A stretch of 64,000 nt of DNA, from assembly GCA_039619475.1 (NCBI GenBank), contig CM077115.1:177824060-177888059 (forward strand), in the 5' to 3' direction. The position numbers and the translations under genes are program-made. Shown here in pieces: positions 34,055 to 47,689 of this stretch (positions are counted from its first letter, which is position 1; each line of letters opens with the position of its first letter). The notes beneath the pieces were generated by a model. It did no database searches. It was given only the letters and a program-made list of their open reading frames with translations, and was not told the origin of the DNA. The stretch is from Icerya purchasi. Taxonomy: Eukaryota; Arthropoda; Insecta; Hemiptera; Monophlebidae.

Positions 34055-34057
<3 letters not shown>
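33611..34057. other. Intergenic with short internal repeats and a dyad
   Basis: Between 33725 and 33870 the phrase AAAAAATGTC.(C)AATTTTATGTA recurs three times. At 34022-34052 GGGGC..GCCCC is followed by GGCC..GGCC just before a TA microsatellite. No gene is seen. Confidence 0.4.

Positions 34058-34114
<57 letters not shown>
34058..34114. repeat. (TA)n microsatellite
   Basis: About 57 bp of pure TA units. Confidence 0.95.
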
Positions 34115-34120
<6 letters not shown>

Positions 34121-34428
34121 ATAAGTACGCGTACACACCACTCTGTAGAAAGATATTCACGATACGATACATTATACATTTAGTCTGTTAGTGAGTTTTT
34201 AAATCATAATTTCAAATATGTATTTTAATTTGTATGAAATAGATTGTCCCTCAGTATATATGTATGTATATATTATTATTAGACAGGCACTCGTATCCGA
34301 GTTAGTCTTATGCATTTCGTACTAGGAGTGTGTTCTCATGTGCGAGACCAGTCCTAAAACTATGGGAAAAAAGGTAAAGGTAAACAAAGTGGGAAAATTT
34401 TAGGAAGGTCAATGGGAAGGTTTTTAGG

Positions 34429-34803
34429 ATGATTTTAGGAAGATTTTGGATGAAATGCAAAGTCTGTGGGGGGAATTTGATAATGTGGAGATGGGTGTAC
34501 AACCATAACCACATCCAGTACCAAACACACCAGAATCCGATGGAATCCATAAGGAAGACGACCGGTGGAAATGCATCACGCTGCTCGAGAGGACGGAATA
34601 GGATTAAACTTGAGAAGAGGGTTATGGGGGAAAGAACATTCGGAAATTCTGGAAAAAGAAGAAGGAAAAGGGAAGGAGGAACTCCACCGCATTTGCTCAA
34701 GATGCTGATGGGAGAGTGGTTTATTTTTGGAGTATCCATTATCCTAGGACAGTTGCACAGCAATGCTAAAGAGTCTGTCCTACCCTTTGCTATTAGGAGA
34801 TAG
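34429..34803 (+). CDS. Unassigned open frame, 124 codons
   Basis: This is an ATG-started frame with purine-rich, lysine/arginine-rich content (SGKRRRKREGG in the middle) and a hydrophobic C-terminal stretch (WFIFGVSIILGQL). I recognise no family. The opposite strand is also open over much of the same interval, so base composition alone can explain both frames. It could be a fragment of an unrecognised repeat. No splice or promoter evidence was found. Confidence 0.15.
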   Translation: MILGRFWMKCKVCGGNLIMWRWVYNHNHIQYQTHQNPMESIRKTTGGNASRCSRGRNRIKLEKRVMGERTFGNSGKRRRKREGGTPPHLLKMLMGEWFIFGVSIILGQLHSNAKESVLPFAIRR

Positions 34804-37800
34804 CGGGGCGAGACTTATGGCGGTCTCGGCTCGCCAGGACTAGGACATTCGACGGATACTGTTGAAGTTTTAGTATGCCAGTCTCTGCATGGTCTCTCCG
34901 CATCCTCCAGCCTCGTATGTCCTGTCTCTACTGGAATCGTCTGCAAATGAGACTTTCTACCATTTATATTTATTTTTATATGATTGCATATATTTTTATT
35001 AAAAATATTAAATCCAACTTGAATAATTTGTTTAATTCTAAATTTTCAAATTGCAGAATTTCAAATATTTACTTATAGAATTTAATACATGTAAGCCAAA
35101 GAAGTTTCACTTCCTCCTCCGCGTATACACAACGATACACGCATCATAATTTTTTTAACAGTTTTTTTTTACAGTTGGTTTAAAGATCGTCAAGTTCTTC
35201 GATCGTAGTGATGAAATTTGAAGATATTTACAGAACGACACTATACCGGGAATCGTTACATACATATGTACTGCTGATGCAGACGATGCGCGTAAATGTG
35301 CTTCGAATTAATATTTCATAGCGGAATTTAATGTGTTTCTACTTTCTACCTTTTCGACTAATGTGACCGGTCCCCTAAAGCCCTGTCTCTCGAAATTGCT
35401 ATTACGCCTTTTTATTTTTCAGAAACGAAAACACTCATTATTAAGTTTTCAATTAGATTTTCATTTTAACTCTTAAGCAAAACGTTCGCAGTAAGTTCTC
35501 CGGTGCACTATTCTCGAAGTTACGAGGACGCTTTTATGAAATAGCGACAACACGTAGCAGCATCGGAATTAAAGCGGCTGCTGTCGATAAACAAAAATGC
35601 TCGGCCCATAATTTGCTTAGCTAAGTGCTGGCCACTTTGAAGCCACGCAATGTGCATCGAAAGAGAACATTAACGAATTCGCTGAACAGTTTTCCGCTGA
35701 TGGTCATAATCGGAAAAATAAATATTTGTCGCCGGCATTTTCGTTCGTTTTACCAGATCGCGCGTCTTTCTCGTTTCTTTTTTTCTTCTTCCCCCCCCCC
35801 CCCCCTTATTTTCGCTATTAGGCTTCACCTCTGTCTGCCGAGAGCAAAAAAAAAATCAATCGATAAAGGGATGTTGGGGATGGAAAATAAACGCATAGAC
35901 GACGATATTAAAAGAAGAATTATTCGGCAAGGCGCTAGAAAAGTGTTTTCGTAGGATGATACAGCGCATTCGGCTGGAAAAAGGCGCGAACAGCACTCTA
36001 ATTCTGAACAATCCGGATTTGTAAATCGTATCCATAGAGAAGTAGGCGGTTAAGAACCCCATTCGTGCCGTCGCAAAAAACTCTGTACACGTATAATAAG
36101 AGCTACACATTTCCAGGTAGGCACTATTTTGTCGTCTTTAGATGCTTGCTTTTAGGAAGCGCGGCAGATGTTGCTGCTCAGCTACAGTGCACCTGACGAT
36201 CGCGACCATCTACAGAAATTCACACCGGGAAAGTGATGTTTCGAAATCGGTCCGAGGAGGAGGAAAAACCCTAAAATTACCAAAATCAAACTATACATCT
36301 TTATAAAAAGCGGTAACCCCTTGCCGGGTCGGTAAGCTGTGAAATGAGCGGTCAAAACGAAATTCCAGTTCTTTGGAGCATTTGAACAACTCCGCCTTGT
36401 GTGTAATCTCTAGTAGTACGAGTATATTAAGGACATTATTCGCGTACTTGAAAATGTTCTTGTTTTTTTTCTTCTTTTTTATCTTTCACACTCGATTTCG
36501 TACTATTTGTTAAGAGCTGCAGTAACCTGGCGTGAGGACTCTCGCAGTTATGTCGAAGTTAATTCGTCGCTGCCAGACTGCGAGCCACTCGAAACCCCGC
36601 TCCCGGTTAATATTAACTACCCCCACCGTAGAATTTCCATTTTACCTTAAAACTGCCTTCTTTTCTTTCTCTTTTGCCATTCACTTACCACTGTTGTAAT
36701 CTGCTAGCATCGTTTTAATCTCGTTTTTCTGGTGTCATTTTTCACTTCACGTGACCCACGCGATGTTGATCTCACCTCAACCGTTCCATTTCTATCGAGC
36801 GCTTTCGAAAATTTTGCCGTGTACAATGTTCCGTTCCACTTTTTCGCTTCTTCGTCAGTCTCTTCACTATAATCATCGCGTTATAAGCATTTTGCAATAA
36901 AATTTTCCTATATAATATACCGTTCGATTTAGGAAAAAAAGAAAAAAAAAAAAACAACGACAAAAACAACAATCCGCGGCGATTCTAGACATTTTTCGAA
37001 CGATTAATTTACGGTTAAATATTTTTTAGGTTAACCGATGATGCGCGCGGGGGGGGGGGGGGGCTAAAAAATATACCGCTAGTAGTAGTGCAACGAAATA
37101 CATATATACGAAAAGCGTTTCGTTCGGCTGTTTGCAAATATGCGATGATCGGCTAGCATGCGGATTATTATTATTATTTATATCGCAACGCCATGGAGAA
37201 GATTATCAGAAACACACTTGTCATAAACATGCGCACACACGTTAATACGTAAAAATGCGTGTATATGTGTGTGCATGTGTGCGTGTGAATACGTCGGAAT
37301 TATGACGTTTTCATAGAGCGTATAAGAGGAGAAAATAAATAGATATTATTTATTCGCACGCAGGACGCGGATAAGAATTACTGCTGTACGAACTGAAATA
37401 GTGATGAGCAGCTGCGGCCGTCCACTGTGTGTAACCGTGAAAATGGCCCCGGCCACCTAGCTGCTGCGAGTGTAATTTTTATGACGTCATCAAGGTATGC
37501 GCCGAGAAAATAACAAACGATCACAGGTAACTAAATAATGTAGCGTTCGCATGGAAATTTTTCCACTGAAGCGCCGGAAAATTCGAAATTATTGCTCCGT
37601 ACACCCTGGTGAGTTATAAAGATTTTCCGTTGCGTCGCCGCGTCCCGCTAATGGAAAAGTGGAATGTGTATATTATCGCCGTCGCATCGTATTATCACCG
37701 TTGCCGTCGTCACCGTCATCATTATCGTCGTCGTCATTACGAAGAAGAAAAAAAAGGTAAAAATGTTGCGCTTATGAAATTGAGGTTTGCCCGTTAGGGA

Positions 37801-38104
37801 AGTTCTTATTTTTTTCGGAATTATCATTCTTTTTTCCGCATTACTGCGCGGTGAAAAGCCAGCGTCAGCAGTTTCAATTGATATATTTGTACGAGCGCTG
37901 GTAAGAGACCTCGAACGGAGTGCATCCACATGCTTAACTCGAAGAAGGCTAGAATTATTCCCATTCAACTCGGCTCAGTAATTTCCACCAATCTCGACAC
38001 TGAAATTAATCAAAATTAGCCTCGGCGGTCATATCACTAGCTATAATTCTATATGTTTTTTAGTTGTATAGCGCGGCGGTTATTTAAAACGCGACTGTCT
38101 TGAG
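34804..38104. other. Intergenic, nothing recognised
   Basis: A C-run lies at about 35791-35805 and a G-run at about 37030-37044. A GC-rich dyad, AGCAGCTGCGGCCG (37407-37420) with CGGCC..AGCTGCT (37450-37465), stands out. Short frames carry no known domain. Confidence 0.4.
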
Positions 38105-38290
38105 CCGATTGTCCGAAATTAAACAGTGTGCCTGTGTCTGCATACCAACCAGCGCGCATACGGATATGCATGTTTGCCATTGCCTCGATTACTTCATTAT
38201 ATATTTTCGTAACGATTTCGTCGTCTGGGATCGGACTCAGTCCCCGCGACGAAAGCCAAACGCTCCAGCAACTAAGCTACCACCGCGATA
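38105..38290 (-). mobile_element. tRNA-derived SINE (family A), second copy
   Basis: On the minus strand TAGCTTAGTTGCTGGAGCG (A-box region, 38279 down) is followed by GTCCGATCCC (B-box region, 38236-38227). The body motif GAGGCAATGGCAAAC and ATGCGCGCTGGTT are shared with the copy at 0.4-2.1 kb. The 3' limit and target duplication were not found. A true tRNA gene is unlikely, because the arms do not close and the body continues past the tRNA length. Confidence 0.6.
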
Positions 38291-39915
38291 ACTCAGCAAG
38301 GAGATGATTTTTTGATATTTCGATATTTTGCGAAAATTTTTTCAATTATCTCATCGGCGCGCGTATACGTGTATTTCAGAAATTTATTGTGAGGCTGAGC
38401 AGATTACATCCGGTCTGGAAATAAAAAGTCGCATTTGCATCCGGTGTCTGATCGATGGTGATATCTTTGCGCTGTTGTTCCCGTTGCATTTTGAATATGC
38501 ACCGAGTAGAGGGGGACTCGGTATGTACTTCAATAAGTTCCGAAATGGAAAAATTCCCTTCAGCGATCGCCGTAGGTCGACGTAAATTAATTATAACGCT
38601 GATTCCTTGCTCGGCATGAGAAAATGTAGAAGAAATTTTACTGACCGCGAGTAATTAATCAATTAATCCTCAAGGAATTCGACGCTTTATTCGGTAACTT
38701 TAATAAAAATCGCTTAAATGCTAATTTCGTTTCGTTTTTTTTAATGATGTCGAAATAGGCCGGAGAAAGTCTAAACGAATATTCGAAAAGTCGCGAAATA
38801 TTTTCAGCGTAATTTTTATTCGCTCCCGATTACGTGTCTCGCATTTCGCGTCATTTACCGCCAATTGGAAAAAGAAAAATAATAAATAAATACGATTCCG
38901 ATTCATCTTGCCAATAATTACCGTCTCCCGGACGACAGTACGCAATTATGGGGATCCAAATGCCTTCAAAATCGTATCATTCTGCGGTAGTTTTATCGTG
39001 CTCCTCGTTCAAATTCCATTCGGCAGATCGCGAAATCTAGAATGCACACCGCAAGACGAAATCCCGTCTTTTCAACTTCTACTCTCCTCACCTGTAGATT
39101 TTTCTGCCGCAAACGATGTCCGTCCGATCCGGAAGCAACACCTTACTTATTACGTGGTCGTCGATTATTCTTTTTGCGAAACCGTCGATACCGCAAACGT
39201 ACGATTATTCTCATTGCTGTTTCGTTTTTATACGATACGCGCTTTTTCTACCGCGTCGTTGCCGCACGACCGATTCGCAACGTTGTCGATCAGTCATTCT
39301 AAAATAATTTCAGCAGTTATTCAAGACGGGCCGTTTAGCGATTTCGAGAGTCCAGCTAGTCCGTAGGAGTGTACTCTTTTCAGAACGCAAACCTCGGCAA
39401 TTTCTTCGACTAATTGTTTAAAAATGCGCTTTGAAAAACGTACGAGGAAGTAGAAATATACAGGAATTAAATTAATTCTACTCTTTAATAATCCATGAGA
39501 AATATTAAGAAGAACCGCTTCGGTAGCTAAGCGGACTGCTGCTTATTTTCGATTTAAATTATTTCTTCAGTTTCATCCACTCCTTCCGGGCGAATTTTCG
39601 AATATGAATAAAATCATTAGAAGTTTAGGCGTGTAATTTATACTGAACTGAAGTAATCCTTTCATAAAACTCGCTAACGTCGAGGCAAATATTCAAAATG
39701 GTACTTAACTTCTTAATGACTTTTAAACAAGGCATAAGTCCAGATGCTAATATAATCAGAAACTAGAGCGCAAAGCATTTAATATATACTGTGTGTTATT
39801 GCGGAGATGTATTATTTCAAATGATCATCGATAATTTTCAGGACTTCCGATAGGATATTGTTACTTCTAGAATAACTACGAGTGGAATATTTGACCTCCC
39901 CGCTTTTAAATTACT
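38291..39915. other. Intergenic, one long unassigned frame
   Basis: A plus-strand frame at 38908-39366 is open for 152 codons but has no ATG at its start (first codon TTG) and no domain I recognise. Several frames overlap it. I do not call a gene. Confidence 0.35.
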
Positions 39916-40950
39916 ATTTATAAATGGAAAAAAGGGAAGAAAGAAAAGTATTGGCCTTTTCGATAAAACTCCAACACTACCATATGTCCGCCTCACTCAG
40001 TTTCCTCAACATACTTTCAGAAGCCGCGCCGTACTTCTGCTTCAGTTTTCCCTCGTTTCCTTACCCTGTTAATTATGTTTCTATAACTATCCGATCGAAA
40101 CCTATACTCCTCAGCATGTTAGTTGACCGGAATTCTCGATTAAATCTATTTTCCCAGACTGCCTTACCATCTTCACTGAACGCATCTTCCTATGGAGCCG
40201 CCGGCTAGCCCTTTGTTTCTGTCCTACCCTTAAAATTATCCCGAATGGTTTACTAAATCGCTTTCCTTCTGCTCTTCTATGCTTACAAGTCATTTTCTTT
40301 TATCCAATTTTTCGGAATGTCCTTATTACATCAGATTTCCAATATTTCTCTTCACTCTACCGACTACGTAATTCTTCCGACACATTCCTTAATTCGTTTT
40401 CCTTCGTCACTCTATCCAGATCGATTTCTTACATATACACTAATCAGAGATCGAAAGATTTGATGTTAGTTTATTCAGCTTCTTTTATCAGAAGAGAGAG
40501 ACGTCTTAGCGTTTTCGAATTCCTCCACATCATATTTCTCTTTGCAGCTGCGCTCATTTTCCAAATTATGCGATTATTCCATTTACAAAAATCCTGATAT
40601 CTATTCATCCTTGCTTTCTTAATTTTCCCTCTTGATAGCGTTCACTTCTCTCTGCAATCTTCCGTCTATGTTTCGGAGCCTTCCTCATCACCTTTCCATT
40701 TCTCATATCTCTTCCTCGTTCTGTCCTTTTCAGCCGTCCGCTTTGAATTTTATAAGTAACACCGGTCGTATCCTAGCATCGCTGCTGCTGAACGTTCCTC
40801 TTTCAAGTGGTTATTTTTACGAATAGACCTACTCTTTGTAAACTCCTCCCTTCATACCGGCTCTTATATGCTTTCTATCGGTTAATCGCGTAAAGATTTT
40901 TAATTACACTTTCCTTCCTTCCGTTAAAATTGTCCACGTCGACGAATCCA
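39916..40950 (+). other. Pyrimidine-rich stretch, possible LINE relic
   Basis: The plus strand is unusually rich in C and T with many TCCTT phrases, like the LINE copies at 23.4 and 29.7 kb. A weak RNase H-like reading (NASSYGAAG near 40175-40205) supports a relationship. No firm motif or 3' tail was found. Confidence 0.25.
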
Positions 40951-41565
40951 CTAAATTTTAACCGAATTTAAATAAATACGCATACAAACGCGTTTACAAT
41001 TGGCTATATAACAAGCATACGATGATTATTACTGCTGGAACTTGAAAGACTATTAAGCAACAGCAGTAACTCTTTTTTTTTTTTTTTTTTTTGCATCTGA
41101 AAGAACACTTTGCCTACTTTACTCGGCGCTTACATAACTTTTTAACAGCTGTGCTATTGACTGCAGAAGTTTTGGTGAAGATAATTAAATGATGATGGAT
41201 ATCTCGGATACACGCATAATTTTGTACAACGAGAAAGTGAATGTCGCCAAAAAAAATGTGAAGCTCAAAGCGGGATCTCGTTTAAGAGATGTTGATGGTG
41301 TAACGGATTGAAGTCTGTCGAACGTTTCCCCGTCTATGTTATTATTAGGTCTCAGAAATATCGTCGCCTTTTCATCTACATTGCATCGGATTCGTGACAC
41401 ACTTTTGCGTTATTAACGTATATTGAAGAATATGTTTTTTTCTTTTCCTTTTTTCGGTCTTTCCGTATTTCCTATTTCGCTGAAAAACTAAGACCGGCTT
41501 TTCAGCTTTTCAGAACGTAATATATTAATGAGATCGCAGAGTGAAGCGGCATTAAAATAATAGTT
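40951..41565. other. Intergenic, nothing recognised
   Basis: A T-run lies at about 41071-41092. No gene is seen. Confidence 0.4.
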
Positions 41566-42300
41566 TTTATTTTTTTTATTTTTTTTTTTTTTTTAAATTT
41601 TCAAACCGTGGTTAGACCCCGGGCCGTGTATAATATCTAGACTATTACGGCCCGAGAGTCTCCGGTTACAGGAATGCCCCTAATCCATTGTCCCCGACGA
41701 ACTGGAAGACTGCACTTTGGTTCGCTTCTGAGTTTGAGAGAACATGGCTGAGGTTATCAAATCCGTGTCTCGTTCTGGAGGATTGGAATGCAGGGCAGTT
41801 TATGAGAATATGCTCAACCGCCGGTGGCTCTTGTGCGCGACAGAAAGGACACGTGGTTGGAGGGTGAGCGCATTCCAACAGGTAGTCGTGGGATAGTCGC
41901 GTGTGGCCCAGGCGTAAACGGTTGAGCGCGCGATGATAAACTCGTAAGGTCCCCTGGGGGGGGGGGGGGGCACCATGGCTCTACGGATTTCTTTATATTC
42001 TGGAGGTGGGATGGGGTGGAGATGTGTTCTTGTTTCCACCGTTCCATTATTTGTATTTTTACAGCTTCTGATATTTGAGGGGGCCCAAGTATGCTTTGCG
42101 GACTGGGAGCTGTAATGGTTGATTGAGCTGCTGTGTTAACCCTTTCATTTCCTGGGATTCCCGCGTGACTTGGGACCCACAACACTACTAGCTTATATCC
42201 CTTTGATTGTAGCCCCATGATGAGTGCCAAGACGTGGTTTATTAACCCCCTCCCCGGGGCTTCCCCTCCTAACATCTGCGATAAAATGCGATTCTTCGAG
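41566..42300 (-). mobile_element. I-like LINE fragment: RNase H and ORF2 C-terminus
   Basis: On the minus strand the frame begins inside RNase H (LVVLWVPSHAGIPGNE, with the catalytic-region His and the GNE motif intact). It continues through SILGPPQISEAV and KKSVEPWCPP and meets a C-run (G-run on the plus strand at 41956-41970). There the frame slips, and RLRLGHTRLSHDYLLECA, CPFC and VEHILINCPAF follow in another frame to a stop at 41666. The 3' UTR ends in an A-rich tail (plus-strand T-run near 41568-41594). It is a truncated copy with mostly preserved coding sequence, so it is among the younger fragments here. Confidence 0.8.
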
Positions 42301-45300
42301 AGATGACAAATCGGAAACCCACGGTGTTTACAATCTATTCGTGTGCAATGTCTGTTTTTCGGGAAAAATTATAGAATAACAGCCGCGGAATAATTGATTA
42401 GTTTTTCTTTTTATATTTCTACGAACAGTCTAATTTTTCGATTAGTCGAGTTTTGTTATACTATATTTTCGGCTTTATTTTCGACATATATATATATATA
42501 CATATATGATTCCATTTGTAATTTACACCCCCCCCCCTCTCCAAGTAAAATAAATTTCAGCGTGATTTCTTTATAGTAAAGTTTTAATATTATTTCTATT
42601 GGGACTTGTAATTATTTAAAATAATTAGGAGCTCATCATTACCAAATATATGTTATTCGTTTCTAGTTAAGGGGTAATTATACTATATACGTAGATATGA
42701 CAGCTCGCACGCTACGAATAAAAGATTGCGCACAATATCGAGTAATTTCTCCGAATCTACTTCTTCTTAGAACTGATGAACAGGTTTTATTGTTTGATAT
42801 TTCACACGCATTGTCCGTTTCCGATTATATGAAATGTCCACGTATCCCAGACGTATTTTCTACAAAAACTTCTAAAAAATCACCGACATGTGTCAATAGT
42901 GCATTATTAATGTACGCTACGCAATTTTGACTATAATACATGCGATGGTACTTCAAAAGTTTTACACAATATATACATCTATTTCCGAAATACACATACA
43001 CAGACATTTTGTTTCGTCGTATCGATTTCAAATAATTTGAAAAATATCTGATAGGAATAATGTCCGTTTCGTTCAAAAATTTCTTACAAAAATTTTACCA
43101 TCGTTTGTAAAACGTATATATATATATATATAGTTAGACAGGAACCTGTTGCGCGCGATAATAATTCAGTGTCATTAGTTGACGGTTACCTCTTACGAAA
43201 TCCGATGATAATATTACGTTGTTATTGTTGACTGACTCTGCGTCTAAATTGCTTTCTCTTATTTAGAGAGAGAATTCACTATTGTGATCCTGGCGTTGTT
43301 TAACTGTCTATTGAACAACCGGCCTCACTGTTCTTTTTACTGCCATCATAAATCAAAACTGCCATTACCGAATTATATAATTCTCGATGCTCGACGAACC
43401 CATGTTACATACATCGATCGTTGCACAGGAGGATTCGTTTTTGGACGATGCACATGTATGGTATCGAGAACTATATGAATATACACGTCCTTAGAACGAC
43501 AATGGAAATAATTTATTCGCCGTACTAACAACTTTCGTCTAGCGATAAAGTGCTTCACCGAACTCACAATGATTATAACCGCGTTAGTGGAAATGCGTCT
43601 ACGTTAGAGACAGAGACGGTGTTCGACTTTTGCTCCACATTACTGCATTATGATGAATTATTGAATTTGTTATTCTTCTTGATCTACAATTGACAATTAT
43701 ATTTTCCCGCGGTATAAACGAATTGTTATAATAACGAGTCTTGACCGGAATTTATTTCTGCGCCAAGATTTTTCGGCTTTTCATCATCAGCCAATCAAAT
43801 GATCATATATATATATATATATTAATAATCAGTGTGTTCATCTGAGACAGTATGAAAAACTGGGCTCTAAGGTGAACTTCTACACACCTGTTCGAGAAGT
43901 ATTACGATTAAAAAAGATTTCGGGAAACACGAATTTTCGCTCGCAGTATCACTGGAATCGTATAGATTTCCATTTTTGTTTTCTCAAAATTTTTCAAAAC
44001 TGTTTTTTCTCAACTCTTAATAATGTTTAGCGGGTGGATAATTCTAGATTCCTTTAAAACACCTCCCACCTGTCGAGCAAATGCATTACTTTTACTTAAA
44101 TCTAACGGTACAACTATCCCCAATAAGGCTAGGTGCCGATGGAAGATTTTACTTTATTCTTAAATGCGTGTAGTTTTAGAAATCGGTGAATATTGCCAAT
44201 GCGGCACATAGTTTTCAGCTACATATATATATTTGTCTTTCTCTACCTATCATATCGAAGAAGATGAAAGACACGAAAGGAAAACTTGGACTCTCGCACC
44301 TCAGTTCGGATATCTTGTTCCGGTGCACTTTATTATTACTCGTTTTAAAGACATTCTCGGTAAGCTGCTATCTCCTACACACTATATATTTATGACCGCG
44401 TAATTTGTTTTCTCTTCGTGAATGTTGTGTACACGAAATTTCCTACAGCGCGTACCCCGAAACGAACATGTAACGTATATAATGGAAATCCTCTCATTGC
44501 GGAACCAGTACACAAGGTCATTCAACCAACTCCAGAAGAAGTTGAACTAATACCGGCCGGTGTAACGTGTATCGATGTATCAAAAAAAAAAAAATTGTAT
44601 TTTGATACTTTTGCCTCGTGATTCCATCATCCTGGCACTTATAGAATTTATATTTTAACTAAAGTGCCTATCATCTAGTCGGTCTCCGTACCAACTTTAT
44701 CGCCCGAAATCATTAATAATATATATATAATATATTTCAAGTTGTGTTGACCTTAGCAAAAGAAGGTGGAAAAATTTTCGTTAAAATTGAAAGTCACCGG
44801 AAATAGTTAATTTAAAAGATGAACGCGTCGATAAAGAGTAACTAATCTAGAAAAGTCTACAGTAACGGCTAAAACTTTCGATAACCGCGAAGAAATATGA
44901 CACTACTGTCTCGTCAGGAACTACTTAACGAAGAAAATTATAGACTACTTCGAATTTCTCGGTTAGGCCTCGACTAAACTAGGGAAAAGTTAGTAAAAGG
45001 TCAAAATCGAATCTGGAATGAAAATAAAATGCCTAAATTTCACATCAAACACATTCAAGCTCTAGAAGAAAGAAAAAAACACTTTAATTCAGGTAGATAA
45101 ATCCGAAATAGAATTATACGAAATAGTTGGCTACTAAATGAGCTTAAGAGGCTTTTATGAAATAAATAATTACAGATTTAATTAGAGATTTTAACATCAA
45201 TAAAAATCCATATCAATTGGAACCTAGGGGCATGCCTTACTTTATAAAAAGTTCGCTGGAAAAATTCGGAAGTAGCATTATCTTTAACGCTGCAACGGGA

Positions 45301-47689
45301 AACCCTAAGTAAATTTCACTTCTCGCGCCTTCTAAATGATGTGGACGAACGCAGGGTGGGGAGAGGGCATCGGCGCTGCACCTATGCCTCCCTTCGGATG
45401 TCCCCTTCAGTTTGCCACCTCACCCAGCTCCGTGTGGTTCGTTATTCGCAAGTCGTAGGTAAAAAACTAAAACTCTGCACGTAAAATTTCCGGCCTTTCC
45501 ATTAAAGTAGGTAGGATAAAGTAAAATTTACTCCTATCAGTGTTTTCTGACTAATTGTAAGAAATGGGCGATTACTATTATGTGTAAAAGCAGTCACAAT
45601 GCTTCAACGTGAAAGGCTGACAATGAAATCTGAACAGAGAAAAGTTGAAATGAGAAAAAATAAATCCAATGGAAGTAAAGTTTACTCCGAAGGTTTCCAT
45701 TAGGCGCCCATTATATGGAGGGTTTCCATTCCAGGATTAATAATTCCATTTTGCACTAGTTTACAAGTTGCATCAATTTTATAAGTATAATACCGCATGG
45801 GGCACATTAATTTCTTCGAAAATGTCACATCTTTAAAAATTTCAATTTATGCGTTAACAGCGTTATCTGTATAACGTATACGTTAAAATCGGTTATAATT
45901 AAACAGTTTTAAAACTGAATTCGCTTTTATATTTTATACGTTGCGAAGATTGCAAAATTGCGAACGAAAAACGATCGTAAAAAGTAATAACGCAATTTAC
46001 AAACGATTCAAGTGAAGTTGATAGATTAATTGAAGCAGCCTTAAAAGGCGTATTTCTCTTTTATCGCGTAAAAAAGTTCATCGTACCAAATAAAAACAAT
46101 ACCGTATAATTGGGAATTTAACGAAAAGCCCCGTATGTTTTGAATAAATTTCTTACTCCAAACTAGTTTAGATAAATCGTTGATAACTATTTTTCGGAAG
46201 AATGCAATATTCCACTCTGTATACCTTAAATTTCCTTTTATTTTTAAATAATTCCGAGACAAATTAAGTAACCGTCACCGATTTTAAAGACGCAATTTTT
46301 AAAAGGGAATTTTAAAAATGCAATTTCGCACGAATAAATAATAATGCGCAATACAATTTATTAGATTTTTCTCAACATCGAATTTTCTATCAAAAATTAT
46401 TTTAACCCGCTCAATTTATTTCAAGGCGCTTGAGAAAACTTTTTACGGTATCATTGACATTGATCCTTATAAACCCAGACGACTGCGATCTAATTGACAA
46501 ATGGGATGATAAAATTCACATATATTTCACAGTTCTCGGTAGTGAAATTTTCGATTGTGTCCCCCCTTCCCCCTACTGACAAATACGTTAATAACGAATT
46601 AAAATAAAATATGTATATGACCGTTTTATTAAATTAATTACGGAAAGTAACGTGTATTGTAGCAACACTTCTCTAATTATTTAATTAAGAGGCTAAATTT
46701 ACTTATTCGTCTAAACTTAATCGTACGGGTTCGGTATCAGTATATTATGTGTTATTAATTATGCATATTATCTACAAAAACACTGTTTTTACCGGAATAG
46801 TAATTGCACAAAGCACGAGCTCGGTAGATGACTGTCTCTGTGCACAAGAAGACTCTATTAATGGAATATAAATGACAACCGTCGAATAGAGCCGGTTTCT
46901 TAGACCGGTGGTAAATATTTGCGAGCGAACGAAAATTTTATTATCCTCACGGTAATTAGTTTAGCGATGCATCTATCGCATTGTTTGCATCTTACGGTAA
47001 TCCGTGTACTTTTAAACTCTTTTTTCCACACGGGACACCGCTGATGATTCACTCCGGTTCCAAGTTGCACGGTCTCTTCGTGATGAAATCTACCTGGAGG
47101 GTTAAAAGTTTTTCGTCATATTCCCACCATGATGGTGGTAGTCGTATGATGAATAGGCTCACTAATAATGGGGCTTAATGTTCTCGTAGAGAAAGTATGT
47201 ATCATTCACCGCGATTTGTCTGCCACATTTATTAATTATTCGCGCATTATCTGTCGACTAATCCGGTCTCTCCCCCCCCCCCCCGTATTCTACACCATAT
47301 TTATACATATGCCGCAAATAACTGGGCCGTTAATGAAGATTATAACGATATTACAACGTTCTGTTAATTACGAAATTCGCTCGAGACGCAACTGAAATCT
47401 GTTAATTTTCCGATTTTATTCAGACAAACGAATCGGTAGCACTGCGCCTTTCGCTAAGTCTTCGAAGAACTTCTTTTCACTCTTGTCTCATTTCATGCAT
47501 TTTTATTGTCTACACTCTGAAACTGCGCGCGCACAAATACATTCTACTTAGTTAACAGCATTCCCCAGTGCTTTAAAGTAATGAAACATTGAAGTACTTC
47601 GAATGTAAACAAGAGAAAGGGGATAAGCTTTTTAGTACGTCGATTTTTATTTTTATTTTTCGCGAGTTTTTGGGTAATTAATTAATTGC
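42301..47689. other. Long intergenic stretch, no gene recognised
   Basis: TA tracts lie at about 42484-42506, 43113-43132 and 43805-43822. C-runs are at 42529-42538, 46560-46568 and 47273-47284. Frames at 42697-42930, 44186-44395, 44418-44621 and 46981-47178 (+) show no domain. The part 44840-45330 hints at decayed coding sequence (RDFNINKNPYQLE near 45190) that I cannot assign. Confidence 0.4.

Noticed and set aside
34308..34763. 151-codon minus-strand frame
   Set aside because: It is hydrophobic low-complexity sequence opposite a purine-rich plus strand, with no domain and no splice signals found.
38227..38290. tRNA gene on the minus strand
   Set aside because: A and B boxes are present, but the arms do not close and the SINE body follows, so it is a SINE head.
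38908..39366. 152-codon plus-strand frame
   Set aside because: It starts at TTG rather than ATG, has no domain, and overlaps other open frames.
41956..41970. G-run as a G-quadruplex regulatory element
   Set aside because: It lies in the coding part of a dead LINE and is better seen as homopolymer slippage. Similar runs are scattered through the window.
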